NCBI GenBank assembly: GCA_012510495.1
Contig: JAAZHX010000109.1
Location: forward strand, 1 to 64,000
Reading direction: 5' to 3'
From: Smithella sp.
Lineage (GTDB): Bacteria; Desulfobacterota; Syntrophia; Syntrophales; Smithellaceae
DNA: 64,000 nt
Shown: positions 52,678-60,721 of the stretch, one piece after another
Layout: the number at the start of each line of letters is the position of its first letter
Numbering within the stretch: position 1 is the stretch's first letter
The notes under the pieces: model-generated
What the model saw: only the letters and a program-made list of their open reading frames with translations
Database searches by the model: none
Told to the model about the DNA's origin: nothing
Position numbers and translations under genes: made by a program

Positions 52678-53305
52678 TGCGCACCTCCTCGCCCGTAACT
52701 TCGCGGACGATTTTTTTTGCCGCGTCAGCATCTTTTTGCCGGAGGCTCTCCAGCAGACCGGCCGCCATCAACTGATCAAACCAGGTCCGGCCGCGGCCGG
52801 CATTCTTTTCCATCCGGCCCCGGAGCTGCCCCAGAATATCCAGCAGCGCCGCGTATTCTTCGCCGTAGGCGGCTTCCAGCTCCTCCCGCAAACGCCGAGC
52901 CAGCGCCGGGGAATTCCCTCCGGTGCCGCAGGCGATGGTCAAATCTCCCCGCTCCACCAGAGAAGGCAAAATAAAATCGCATTTTTGCGGGTCATCCACG
53001 ATGTTGACGGGAATGCCCCTGGCCTTTGCGTCCCGGGATATGGAGGCGTTGATTTCTTCGTCATCCGTCGCCCCGATCACCAGAGCGGCGCCGGACAGAT
53101 GCTCGTTTGCATAGTCACAGGCCACATGCCCGATGTGGCCCTGTTTCTTTAAATCCGCCAATTCGGGAACAAGGAGGGGACTCACCACGTGAACCGCCGC
53201 CCCGCAATGAAGAAGACGGGCAACTTTTCTGGCCGCAACATCTCCTCCGCCGATGACAACACATTTCTTCCCTGCAATGTCCCAAAATACCGGATAATAT
53301 TTCAA
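52664..53305 (-). CDS. Precorrin-2 dehydrogenase / sirohydrochlorin ferrochelatase (Met8-like)
   Basis: A TTG start at 53305 with AAAGGA six bases upstream gives 213 residues beginning MKYYPVFWDIAGKKCVVIGGG, which fits the family start. The NAD-binding GGGDVAARKVARLL, ALVIGATDDEEINASISRDAK and ACGTGGNSPALARRLREELE follow. It oxidises precorrin-2 to sirohydrochlorin and, in Met8 proteins, inserts iron to give siroheme, the substrate of the Ahb pathway. An upstream frame extension from 53383 is not supported. Confidence 0.92.
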   Translation of the reverse strand: MKYYPVFWDIAGKKCVVIGGGDVAARKVARLLHCGAAVHVVSPLLVPELADLKKQGHIGHVACDYANEHLSGAALVIGATDDEEINASISRDAKARGIPVNIVDDPQKCDFILPSLVERGDLTIACGTGGNSPALARRLREELEAAYGEEYAALLDILGQLRGRMEKNAGRGRTWFDQLMAAGLLESLRQKDADAAKKIVREVTGEEVRIDQR

Positions 53306-53515
53306 GTTTTTCCTTTCAGGCCCAACCGGAAGCGGCATTGTGCCATGGACGGTAAAGTTAACATGAAGGGTTGCAAAATTCAAGCGGGGGTTTGCCGGTG
53401 CTGTTTTTTCATCTAGCCGGAATCAGTTACTTATTGACACTGCCGCCGCTTTGCGTTTATGGTTTTTTACAAATGCGGCAAAGGCAGCAAAAATATTTCA
53501 AAGGAAACCGTCAAC

Positions 53516-54715
53516 ATGCTTACTGAGAAAAATCTTCAACATTACGCCGATGTCCTGCTCTGGGCGCTTGCGACGGCAAAGAAAACCGCCTTGAAGAGAA
53601 ATGATATTGTTTTGATTCAATACGACCGGCCAGCGCTTCGGCTTGCTGAAATCCTCTACGACAGACTGATGGATAGAGGCGTCCGTCCCGTCCAGCGAAT
53701 GGCGGCCACCTTCCGCATGGAAAAGAGCTTTTACCAAAAAGCCGGTCCGAAACAACTGACTTTTCTGGCCCCCGGCGACAACGAGCTTTACCGTCACATC
53801 CACGGTCGGATTTTTCTCCACGCGCCCGAATCGCTGACGCATCTCAAAGATATCGATCCGGCCAAAATCGGCAAAGCCATCGTCGCCCGCAAACCCCTCA
53901 AGGACATTCTCGATCAGCGTGAAGCCTTGCGCCAATACAGTTGGACACTGTGCCTGTTGCCCACGGAGGAACTGGCGCGCCAGGCCAAAATGCCGCTTGC
54001 GCAGTACGCCCGACAGGTTATCCGGGGCTGCTACCTCAACAAAAAAGACCCTGTCTCCGAATGGAAAACCATCCACCGGGCAGTCAGCCACATCAAGAAA
54101 GCGCTCAGTTCGCTTGCGGTCCAATCCTTTCATCTGGAATCCGACTCCATGGATCTGCGGATTTCACCGGGTGAACAACGCAAGTGGGCGGGAGTTTCCG
54201 GCCATAACGTGCCCAGCTTTGAAGTGTTTGTTTCCCCGGACTGGCGGGGAACCGAGGGCGTGTACTATGCCAACCTTCCCTCCTTCCGCAGCGGAAACTA
54301 TGTCAAGGACGTCCGCCTTTCGTTTGCCAGGGGAAGGGTCGTCGCCGTCGAAGCCGCGCAGGGCGAGGCCTTTGTGAAAAAACAGCTCGCCATGGATCCC
54401 GGAGCGTGCCGGCTCGGAGAGTTCTCTCTCACGGACCGGCGCTTTTCCCGGATCGACCGCTTCATGGCGGAAACGCTTTTTGACGAAAACTTCGGCGGGA
54501 AAGAGGGCAACTGCCACATTGCGCTGGGCTCCTCCTACAGCGACACATTCAACGGCGACCCGGCCCGCCTGACCCCGGCGCTCAGGAAAAAACTGGGATT
54601 CAACGATTCCGCCCTGCACTGGGATCTCGTCAACACGGAGCCGAAAACCGTCACGGCGCATTTGAAGAACGGCAGAAAAACCGTAATCTACGACGGCGGC
54701 GAGTTTAAAATTTAA
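53516..54715 (+). CDS. M29 family aminopeptidase
   Basis: The ATG at 53516 with AAAGGA about nine bases upstream gives 399 residues. The C-terminal catalytic half carries the M29 cocatalytic metal ligands: GEFSLTDRRFSRIDRFMAETLFDENFGG, KEGNCHIALGSSYSDTFNG and ALHWDLVNTEPKTVTAHL (Glu, His and Asp ligands). The N-terminal half is the dimer/cap domain. Thermophilic M29 peptidases remove N-terminal residues of peptides. No signal peptide is seen. It precedes the putative selenoprotein gene by 16 bases. Confidence 0.9.
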   Translation: MLTEKNLQHYADVLLWALATAKKTALKRNDIVLIQYDRPALRLAEILYDRLMDRGVRPVQRMAATFRMEKSFYQKAGPKQLTFLAPGDNELYRHIHGRIFLHAPESLTHLKDIDPAKIGKAIVARKPLKDILDQREALRQYSWTLCLLPTEELARQAKMPLAQYARQVIRGCYLNKKDPVSEWKTIHRAVSHIKKALSSLAVQSFHLESDSMDLRISPGEQRKWAGVSGHNVPSFEVFVSPDWRGTEGVYYANLPSFRSGNYVKDVRLSFARGRVVAVEAAQGEAFVKKQLAMDPGACRLGEFSLTDRRFSRIDRFMAETLFDENFGGKEGNCHIALGSSYSDTFNGDPARLTPALRKKLGFNDSALHWDLVNTEPKTVTAHLKNGRKTVIYDGGEFKI

Positions 54716-54731
54716 TCGAAGGAGACGGCGC

Positions 54732-55079
54732 ATGAAAGTCGATTTTTACTGCTGGAGCCAGTGAACGACCTGCCGGAAAGCAAGGGAGTTTCTCTTGCAG
54801 AAGAAGGCGGAGCTGACCGAGCGTGATTTTTTCAAAAATCCCTTTACCGCAGACGAGATCAAGGCGCTGCTTGCGGGAAGCAAACCTTCGGAAATGTTTA
54901 ATTTTCGAAGCCCCAGTTTCAAAAAGCTGTCCCTGGACCCGGAGGACCTCCAGAACCAGGATTTGATCGAACAGATGCTGAAAGAGCCGCGGCTCATCCG
55001 CCGCCCGGTCGTGAAAATCGGCGGCAAAGTTTACTTCGGTGCTTCCGCGAAAAAGCTAGCGGACATCGTCAAGGCGTGA
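54732..55079 (+). CDS. Putative selenocysteine-containing ArsC/Spx-family protein (in-frame TGA at 54762)
   Basis: An ATG at 54732 has AAGGAG seven bases upstream and opens a frame of 115 codons interrupted only by TGA at 54762-54764 (codon 11). The translated sequence reads MKVDFYCWSQ, then the TGA, then TTCRKAREFLLQKKAELTER, and later FNFRSPSFKKLSLD and EEPRLIRRPVVKIGGKVYFG (here KEPRLIRRP). This is the ArsC/Spx/YffB family, whose first redox Cys of the CXXC-like motif falls exactly at the TGA, giving U-T-T-C. A hairpin of the bacterial SECIS kind lies 15-34 bases downstream. Without Sec incorporation the only product would be the C-terminal 94 residues from a TTG at 54795, without the active-site Cys and without a Shine-Dalgarno. 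A nonsense-mutated pseudogene cannot be excluded. Confidence 0.75.
54780..54798 (+). promoter_or_regulatory. Candidate bacterial SECIS hairpin
   Basis: Seven base pairs, GCAAGGG with CTCTTGC (one G-U wobble), close a five-base loop AGUUU. The apical loop begins 22 bases after the TGA, within the range known for bacterial SECIS elements, and has G as its second base followed by U, as the consensus asks. The hairpin lies inside the coding frame, as bacterial SECIS elements do. Confidence 0.6.
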
Positions 55080-55083
55080 AAAG

Positions 55084-55296
55084 AGCCGGTTCGCCGCGCT
55101 CATGATGGACCACGCGCGCAAAGGATCCACGCTGGTCAGCCGCTACGGCGGCGAAGAGTTCATCCTGCTCCTGCCCGATTCTCGCGTGGAGGAAGCGCGC
55201 CGTACCGGATATAACCTTATAAACTTCGGAGCGCCGTCGATGCCGGATGACCTTCCGCACCGGAAATCCACGGGCGTTTTTGTGTGCCGGGTATGA
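55084..55296 (+). pseudogene. GGDEF (diguanylate cyclase) remnant
   Basis: The frame reads ALMMDHARKGSTLVSRYGGEEF then ILLLPDSRVEEARRTG, which is the A-loop and neighbouring strands of a diguanylate cyclase (RYGGEEF). Neither the rest of the domain nor a start exists, and the tail after EEARRTG is unrelated. About 40 residues of the domain remain. It sits between the ArsC-like gene and the hexokinase start and ends inside the hexokinase N-terminus. Confidence 0.7.
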
Positions 55297-56651
55297 ATCA
55301 GACCATCCGTCCATATCTATCGCGTCTGGAGGATCTTTTTTCCTTTTCCCCCGTGGACGCGCAAACTGTCGTCGCCCGTTTTCAGGAGGATATGCGGCGC
55401 AGTCTGGACGGACGCGCCAGTTCTCTTCAAATGCTTCCCTCCTATGTGGGACGTCCGACGGGGGCGGAACAGGGATGTTTTCTGGCGCTCGATCTGGGCG
55501 GCACCAACCTGCGTGTCCTGGCGGTCCGGCTGGACGGCCGGGGCAAAGCTGAAATCACGGCCGTGAACCGTCTGGCAGTCCCGGAAAGCGTCATGCGCGG
55601 ATCGGGGGAGGCGCTCTTTGATTTTCTGGCCGAGGGCGTCGCTGTTTTTCTGGAAGAGCACCGGCTCGACCGCAAACAGCACCGGGACTTGGCCTTCACT
55701 TTTTCTTTTCCCGTCGCGCAGAGCGCCGTCAACGCCGGAGTGCTTTTGAATTGGACCAAAGGGTTTACCGCCGCGGGCGTCGCGGGACAAAATGTCGTCG
55801 CCCTGTTTTCCGACGCGCTCAGGCGCAAACGCATCGAAGAGGTTTCGGTCACGGCCCTGGTCAACGACACGGTGGGAACACTGGCGGCAAAAAGCTACGC
55901 CGATCCTTCCTGCGACATGGGCGTCATCCTCGGGACGGGCACAAATGCCTGCTATCCGGAAAAAAACGGCCGATCGGCACAGGGCCGATTTCCGCAGTCT
56001 CGACAGGAAATGATCCTCAACCTGGAATGGGGCAATTTCGACAAGCTCGACGCCAACGCCTGCGACCAGGCGCTGGATCGCATCACCCTCAATCCCGGTC
56101 GCCAGCGGATGGAAAAGATGGTTTCCGGAATGTATATTGGCGAACTGGTCCGGATGATCCTGCTGGATATGACGGACCGGGGGATATTGCTTGAAGAAAG
56201 GCACAAGCCCGTTCTGGCCGGCGAACAATCCGTCAGTTCGGAGCACATGTCATTGACGGCGCGCGGGAAAGATCTTTTTGCGGCCATCGGCATTCCGGAC
56301 GCCTCCGATCGGGACCGGGACGCAGCCGCACGCGTCTGCCGGATTGTTTCGCGGCGGTCGGCCCGCATTGTCGGCGCTGCGCTGGCCGCCGTGGTCGCCT
56401 GGATGGATGCGAGTCTTGAACAAAAGCACACCATCGCCATCGACGGCGCCCTTTTCGAAAAATATCCCGGCTATCCGGAAAACATGCGCAGCGTCCTGGA
56501 AGAGCTCTTCGCCCGCCGCGCCGACCGGATTTCTCTTTGTCCGACGTCGGACGGCTCGGGAATCGGCGCGGCCATCATCGCCGCCGTAGCGTCTTCCGGA
56601 CGGGAGCAAGACCCTGCGGCATCCCGAAAACAGACGCGAAAGAACCGCTGA
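55293..56651 (+). CDS. Hexokinase of the eukaryotic type
   Basis: The 452-residue protein (ATG at 55293; a GTG lies 9 bases earlier) has both hexokinase domains: phosphate-1 LALDLGGTNLRV, the glucose-binding segment FTFSFPVAQSAVNAGVLLNWTKGF, ALVNDTVGTLAAKSY (catalytic Asp), GTGTNACYPEK and the adenosine motif LCPTSDGSGIGAAIIAA. Bacteria usually carry short ROK glucokinases, so this two-domain form resembles eukaryotic hexokinases. It phosphorylates glucose or other hexoses with ATP. There is no recognisable Shine-Dalgarno; the region upstream contains a gene remnant. Confidence 0.9.
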   Translation: MNQTIRPYLSRLEDLFSFSPVDAQTVVARFQEDMRRSLDGRASSLQMLPSYVGRPTGAEQGCFLALDLGGTNLRVLAVRLDGRGKAEITAVNRLAVPESVMRGSGEALFDFLAEGVAVFLEEHRLDRKQHRDLAFTFSFPVAQSAVNAGVLLNWTKGFTAAGVAGQNVVALFSDALRRKRIEEVSVTALVNDTVGTLAAKSYADPSCDMGVILGTGTNACYPEKNGRSAQGRFPQSRQEMILNLEWGNFDKLDANACDQALDRITLNPGRQRMEKMVSGMYIGELVRMILLDMTDRGILLEERHKPVLAGEQSVSSEHMSLTARGKDLFAAIGIPDASDRDRDAAARVCRIVSRRSARIVGAALAAVVAWMDASLEQKHTIAIDGALFEKYPGYPENMRSVLEELFARRADRISLCPTSDGSGIGAAIIAAVASSGREQDPAASRKQTRKNR

Positions 56652-56662
56652 AATCATTTTCC

Positions 56663-56691
56663 TTGTTTCCGGTCCGTTCCTGGTTTATATT
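56663..56691 (+). promoter_or_regulatory. Sigma-70-type promoter for the lipase-like gene
   Basis: TTGTTT (56663-56668) and TATATT (56686-56691) with a 17-base spacer, 88 bases before the start codon. Confidence 0.55.
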
Positions 56692-56778
56692 CCAATCGAA
56701 AGTTACCTGGAAAACAAAAATTTGCACGGCGCCCGGCAACACCGGGAACCGGTCACATCCCGATGAAAGGACAAACGC

Positions 56779-57615
56779 ATGAAAACGCAATCCGGAAATT
56801 TCAAGGCGCCGGACGGGAAGTCCATCTACTGGAAGGGATGGACGCCGGACAATACCCCCAAAGCGGTGGTGCACGTCATTCACGGCTACGCCGAGCACAT
56901 TGACCGTTACGGAAATGTGGTGGGCGAGCTTCTCCCGGCAGGATATGCCGTTTTCGGCACCGATCACCGCGGACACGGCAAAAGCGAGGGAAAGCGCGGC
57001 CACGTCATGAGCTTTCAAGAGTTTATTGACGATGAAAGGCAGTTCCAGCGCGAGGTCATCCGGACAAAATTTCCCAACCTCCCCTGTTTTGTCCTCGGCC
57101 ATTCCATGGGAAGCCTCATCGCCATGAATCTGGTCGAGCAAAGCGCGGAGGGGATCCGGGGGCTTGTGCTGTCGGGCACCGGCTCGCGGCCGGGAACGGA
57201 CATCCCGAAGATCCTGCTTGCGGCAACCCGGATCCTCTCGGGCCTGCTGCCGTCGATTCACGTAAAGTCGCCGCTTCCGCCGGAGTTTATTTCCCGGGAT
57301 CCGGAAGTGGTAAAAGCTTACGTGAACGATCCTCTCGTTTACAACGTGATCACGCCGCGGCTTGCCCATGAGATGAACCGGTATGTCGTCATCGGCGCGG
57401 AAAATTCCGGCAAGATTCAAATCCCCGTTCTGATTCAACTGGGCTCCCGGGACACCGCCTTTTCCGGACAGAAGGACCTCTTTGAAATGGTCGGAACAAA
57501 AGACAAGACGTTCAAGCTTTACGAAGGCCTTAAGCATGAGGTTTACAACGAGCTCACCCAAGACCGGGCCCGGGTGCTCCAAGACCTGCGAACCTGGCTG
57601 GACGTGCATGTGTAA
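56779..57615 (+). CDS. Alpha/beta hydrolase, monoacylglycerol lipase/lysophospholipase type
   Basis: The 278-residue protein carries the serine hydrolase 4 pattern: HGYAEHIDRYGNVVGELLPAG, the DHRGHGKSEGKRGH loop, nucleophile Ser in LGHSMGSLIA, catalytic Asp in LGSRDTAF and catalytic His in GLKHEVYNE. It should cleave monoglycerides or lysophospholipids in the cytoplasm. No signal peptide is visible. The ATG has AAAGGA upstream. Confidence 0.92.
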   Translation: MKTQSGNFKAPDGKSIYWKGWTPDNTPKAVVHVIHGYAEHIDRYGNVVGELLPAGYAVFGTDHRGHGKSEGKRGHVMSFQEFIDDERQFQREVIRTKFPNLPCFVLGHSMGSLIAMNLVEQSAEGIRGLVLSGTGSRPGTDIPKILLAATRILSGLLPSIHVKSPLPPEFISRDPEVVKAYVNDPLVYNVITPRLAHEMNRYVVIGAENSGKIQIPVLIQLGSRDTAFSGQKDLFEMVGTKDKTFKLYEGLKHEVYNELTQDRARVLQDLRTWLDVHV

Positions 57616-57701
57616 GACAGGCACGCTGCCCGGACGGACGCCGGAGAAACCGCTGAACCTCGTGACCGTCCCTTTTCAAACCGACGAAAAGAACCGTGCG
57701 G

Positions 57702-58115
57702 CTAGCGGGCATCCTTCGCCGGAAGACCGAGAAACTCCCGGATGCTCTTTATAAATTCATCGGCATCGGGGCAACCCAGCGCGATGATTTCACCGGGGCA
57801 GACCGCGCTTTGATCGCGGGTGAGGATGTTGGCCGACAGCTCGGCGGCATGAAGAACAATCCCGTTTTTTTCCAGGAATGCTACGGCCGGTCTGGACGCC
57901 ACTTTTGTATGGATTTCAGCAACGATGCCGGAGCGGACTATCAGCATCGCCGCGGCCAGTCCGATGACTTTATCGTGCAGGATCAGGCCGGACCTCCCCT
58001 GAAATTTTTCCAGGGCATCCCACAGAGGACGCAAACCGCCCCCTCCCGCGCAATAGACGATTTGGCCGTCTTTCAGAAGCGCGAGGGAATACCGTGTAAA
58101 ATCAGGCATCAGCAT
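57702..58115 (-). CDS. DUF1893 family protein
   Basis: The true N-terminus is taken at one of two close ATGs (58115, giving 137 residues, or 58109); a longer upstream frame overlaps the membrane protein gene and is not coding. The sequence matches DUF1893: LLKDGQIVYCAGGGGLRPLWDALE, DKVIGLAAAMLIVRSGIVAEIHTKVAS and ILTRDQSAVCPGE with several conserved cysteines. This small soluble family has no known function. It overlaps the end of the membrane protein gene (TGATG), so the two are coupled. Confidence 0.75.
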   Translation of the reverse strand: MLMPDFTRYSLALLKDGQIVYCAGGGGLRPLWDALEKFQGRSGLILHDKVIGLAAAMLIVRSGIVAEIHTKVASRPAVAFLEKNGIVLHAAELSANILTRDQSAVCPGEIIALGCPDADEFIKSIREFLGLPAKDAR

Positions 58116-58606
58116 AAATATTTTTTGATCGGCCCGACGGCAGGATGGATAAGCAGCGCCCACAGAAAATTCCCAAGAAACAGGACAAGCGCCAGTTTGG
58201 CAATATAGACGGCGGGCAAACCGACAAAATAAAAATCCGTCACGACCAGCCAGGGTAACTGACAGGCAAAAGCCAGCAAAACCGACGGTATTATTTTGCC
58301 GGTTTTTCTGAAAAATACGCCCGTCATCCATCCCAGCAAGGCATTGCCGGCTATCAGGTAGGGGTTGCCGAGCAGAATCGCGCTGTAGAGCGAACCGGTA
58401 ACGCCGGCGGCCATTCCGCCCGCCGGGCCAAAGCAAACGGCCGCCAGAAAGATTGCCGCCGGAAAGAAATGAATTCTCCAGCTATGAGCAAAGGTTATAT
58501 TGATCAGGCTCAAGACACAGGGCAGCAAAACCAGCAGACTGAAAGCCAGAGCGATCCGGCGAAAAGATCTGATTCCGTTAATCGTTACAGAGGAATTCGT
58601 CATCAC
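58109..58606 (-). CDS. Multi-helix membrane protein, ECF-S-like
   Basis: The 165-residue protein has four or five membrane helices. The stretch FFPAAIFLAAVCFGPAGGMAAG and GNALLGWMTGVFFRK resemble the membrane core of ECF-type substrate-specific components, but the exact S-family was not identified. The start lies in the divergent region opposite the DUF134 gene; no promoter for it was recognised. Coupling with the DUF1893 gene suggests joint function. Confidence 0.6.
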   Translation of the reverse strand: MMTNSSVTINGIRSFRRIALAFSLLVLLPCVLSLINITFAHSWRIHFFPAAIFLAAVCFGPAGGMAAGVTGSLYSAILLGNPYLIAGNALLGWMTGVFFRKTGKIIPSVLLAFACQLPWLVVTDFYFVGLPAVYIAKLALVLFLGNFLWALLIHPAVGPIKKYLC

Positions 58607-58752
58607 ATGCCTCCCTTTTTGAGCTGGATTTTACACGATGAAAACTTTTTTGCAAAGCGCATTTTTACACGACAGGAAATGCCCCGGCAAACTTCGGGAA
58701 GCCCTTAAAAAGATGTCCTATAAATCCGGACGAACTGCCGGAATTTTGATCC

Positions 58753-58781
58753 TTGACGAAATATGGGCATATGCTTATAAT
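58753..58781 (+). promoter_or_regulatory. Sigma-70 promoter for the DUF134 and activator genes
   Basis: TTGACG (58753-58758) and a perfect TATAAT (58776-58781) are 17 bases apart, 24 bases before the DUF134 start codon. Confidence 0.75.
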
Positions 58782-58804
58782 ATGACTTAAAGGATATTCA
58801 GGAA

Positions 58805-59173
58805 ATGCCCAGACCGAAATGCAATCGTCAAATCTATGGAATACCGGATAAAAATTATTTCAAACCGCGGGGCATCCCTGCGGCGGATCTGGAAGAAGTG
58901 GTTCTGGGCCTTGACGAATTTGAAGCCATTCGCCTCGCGGACCATGAACAGCTTTATCAGGAAGAGGCGGCGGCCCGAATGAAGATTTCCCGCCAGACGT
59001 TCGGCAGGATCGTCGCCTCTGCGCGAAAAAAGATCGCCGACGTCCTGATCAACGCCAAAGCGCTGAAAATTGAAGGTGGAGAAGTAACCGTAAACAAAAT
59101 CTCTCCCCGTGACCGGAGGAAGGTCCCCTGTCCCATTGGAGAGCATTGCTCCTCAAAAAAGGTTCCTGTATGA
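58805..59173 (+). CDS. DUF134 helix-turn-helix protein
   Basis: The 122-residue protein begins MPRPKCNRQI, then has FKPRGIPAADLEEVVLGLDEFEAIRLAD and LYQEEAAARMKISRQTFGRIVASARKKIAD, the sigma-70 region 4-like HTH of DUF134. In Desulfovibrio a DUF134 gene (DVU2107) sits next to the genes for the orange protein and its sigma-54 activator, the same surroundings as here. Its stop overlaps the ATG of the activator gene (ATGA), so both proteins are made together. A DNA-binding role is inferred from the fold. Confidence 0.9.
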   Translation: MPRPKCNRQIYGIPDKNYFKPRGIPAADLEEVVLGLDEFEAIRLADHEQLYQEEAAARMKISRQTFGRIVASARKKIADVLINAKALKIEGGEVTVNKISPRDRRKVPCPIGEHCSSKKVPV

Positions 59174-60528
59174 AAAATCAGCGGATTCCCAAATCTTTGC
59201 CCTTCGACCCTGAAAGCGGACAAAACATCATTCTGGATTCCATTGCCGACGGTGTTTTTACCGTCGATAAGGATTGGCGGATCACCTCTTTTAACCGGGC
59301 CGCGCAGGAGCTCACCCGGGTTCCCCGCGAGGAAGCGCTGGGCCAGTCGTGCAAGGACGTTCTGAAAGCCGACATCTGCGAAAAAAATTGTTGTTTGCGC
59401 ATGACCATGAAGACCGGGAAACCCATTATCAACAAGAGGGTCAATATCATTGACGCAAACGGCAGAAAACTGCCAATCAGCATCTCTACGGCCCTGCTTC
59501 GCAACGCCAGGGGAAAGCTTCTGGGAGCGGTGGAAACCTTCCGGGATATCAGCGTCGAAGAAGATCTGCGCAAAGCCATTCAGGGAAAATACTCTTTCGA
59601 AGATATCATTTCCAAGAACCACAGGATGCTCCGGCTCTTTGACATCCTTCCGGACATCGCCGCCAGTTCCAGCACCGTCCTGATTGAAGGCGAGAGCGGC
59701 ACGGGTAAGGAGCTCGTCGCCCGCGCGGTTCACAATCTCAGTCCCCGAAAAAGACATCCCTTCGTGGCGGTCAACTGCAGCGCTCTACCGGACGCCCTTT
59801 TGGAGTCCGAGCTTTTCGGTTACAAGGCCGGCGCTTTCACCGACGCGAAGAAAGATAAGCCCGGACGCTTCAGCGCGGCTGAAAACGGCACACTGTTTTT
59901 CGACGAGATCGGCGAGATTACTCCCGCCATGCAGGTCAAACTGCTGCGCGTCCTGCAGGAAAAAACGTATGAGCCGCTGGGAACAACCCGGAGCATCGAG
60001 CACAACGTGCGCATCATCGCAGCCACCAACCGGAACCTGGAAGACCTGGTTCGTCGGAATCTCTTTCGCGAAGACCTGTTCTACCGGATCAATGTTTTTA
60101 AGATCCCTCTGCCGCCGCTGCGCGAGCGAATGGAAGACCTTCCTCTCCTGATCGATCATTTCATCGACCGTTTCAATATCCTGCAAGAAAAGAATATTGA
60201 AGGAATCAGCGATGAAGCAATGGCTTTACTGATGGCTTACCGTTATCCCGGCAATATCCGGGAACTGGCCAACCTGATCGAGCGCGCCTTCATCCTCTGC
60301 AAAGGCGGCGTGATTGAAAAGAAACATTTGCCCGACTTCCTGTTTACGGCAAACGCTTCCCCGGCCGGGCAAACCGCCTCTTCTTTCCGGGATCTGGAAG
60401 CCGACTATCTCATCAACGCTCTCAAACAAAACAACGGAAACCGCCACCGCACCGCCCGGCAACTGGGAATCCATCGAAGTACTTTGTATCGCAAAATAAA
60501 GGCGCTCAAACTTCCCCCGGCCGATTAA
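59170..60528 (+). CDS. Sigma-54-dependent transcription activator (PAS-AAA-Fis)
   Basis: The ATG at 59170 gives 452 residues: an N-terminal PAS domain (NIILDSIADGVFTVDKDWR) with a Cys-rich patch (GQSCKDVLKADICEKNCC), an AAA+ domain with Walker A EGESGTGKELVAR, sigma-54 contact loop GYKAGAFTDAKKDKPG (GAFTDA instead of the usual GAFTGA), Walker B TLFFDEIGE and arginine finger region FREDLFYRINVFKI, and a Fis-type HTH (GNRHRTARQLGIHRSTLYRKIK). The Cys patch may sense redox or hold a cluster. It most likely activates the -24/-12 promoter at 60660. Confidence 0.93.
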   Translation: MKNQRIPKSLPFDPESGQNIILDSIADGVFTVDKDWRITSFNRAAQELTRVPREEALGQSCKDVLKADICEKNCCLRMTMKTGKPIINKRVNIIDANGRKLPISISTALLRNARGKLLGAVETFRDISVEEDLRKAIQGKYSFEDIISKNHRMLRLFDILPDIAASSSTVLIEGESGTGKELVARAVHNLSPRKRHPFVAVNCSALPDALLESELFGYKAGAFTDAKKDKPGRFSAAENGTLFFDEIGEITPAMQVKLLRVLQEKTYEPLGTTRSIEHNVRIIAATNRNLEDLVRRNLFREDLFYRINVFKIPLPPLRERMEDLPLLIDHFIDRFNILQEKNIEGISDEAMALLMAYRYPGNIRELANLIERAFILCKGGVIEKKHLPDFLFTANASPAGQTASSFRDLEADYLINALKQNNGNRHRTARQLGIHRSTLYRKIKALKLPPAD

Positions 60529-60536
60529 CGATCGCT

Positions 60537-60580
60537 TGTCGCACATTTGCGACACATTTGCGACAATGTTGCAAATGTGC
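60537..60580. promoter_or_regulatory. Nested inverted and direct repeats, probable activator binding sites (UAS)
   Basis: A perfect inverted pair TGTCGCA and TGCGACA with four bases between lies at 60537-60554. The 11-base unit CATTTGCGACA is repeated head-to-tail at 60544 and 60555. A wider perfect inverted pair, GCACATTTGC and GCAAATGTGC, spans 60541-60580. These sit 80-120 bases before the -24/-12 promoter, the normal place for sigma-54 enhancer sites, directly after the activator gene. Confidence 0.75.
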
Positions 60581-60659
60581 ACAATCGGTCGCCGGAAGGG
60601 CGGGCGGCGCGCTCTTCCAACCTATTGTTACTGCTTCATTTATGGCTTGTTCTCCTTTC

Positions 60660-60675
60660 TGGCATCGGTTTTGCG
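60660..60675 (+). promoter_or_regulatory. Sigma-54 (-24/-12) promoter of the NifX-like operon
   Basis: TGGCATCGGTTTTGCG has the GG at 60661-60662 and GC at 60673-60674 with ten bases between, and matches the TGGCAC-N5-TTGC consensus except for one base in the -24 box. The first start codon is 47 bases downstream. Confidence 0.85.
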
Positions 60676-60721
60676 TAGGATAACGGGTAAGGGGATGCAA
60701 CCGTAAAGAAAAGGAGAATGC

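Noticed and set aside
58116-58436. N-terminal extension of the DUF1893 gene
   Set aside because: It overlaps the membrane protein gene on the same strand and shows no family match.
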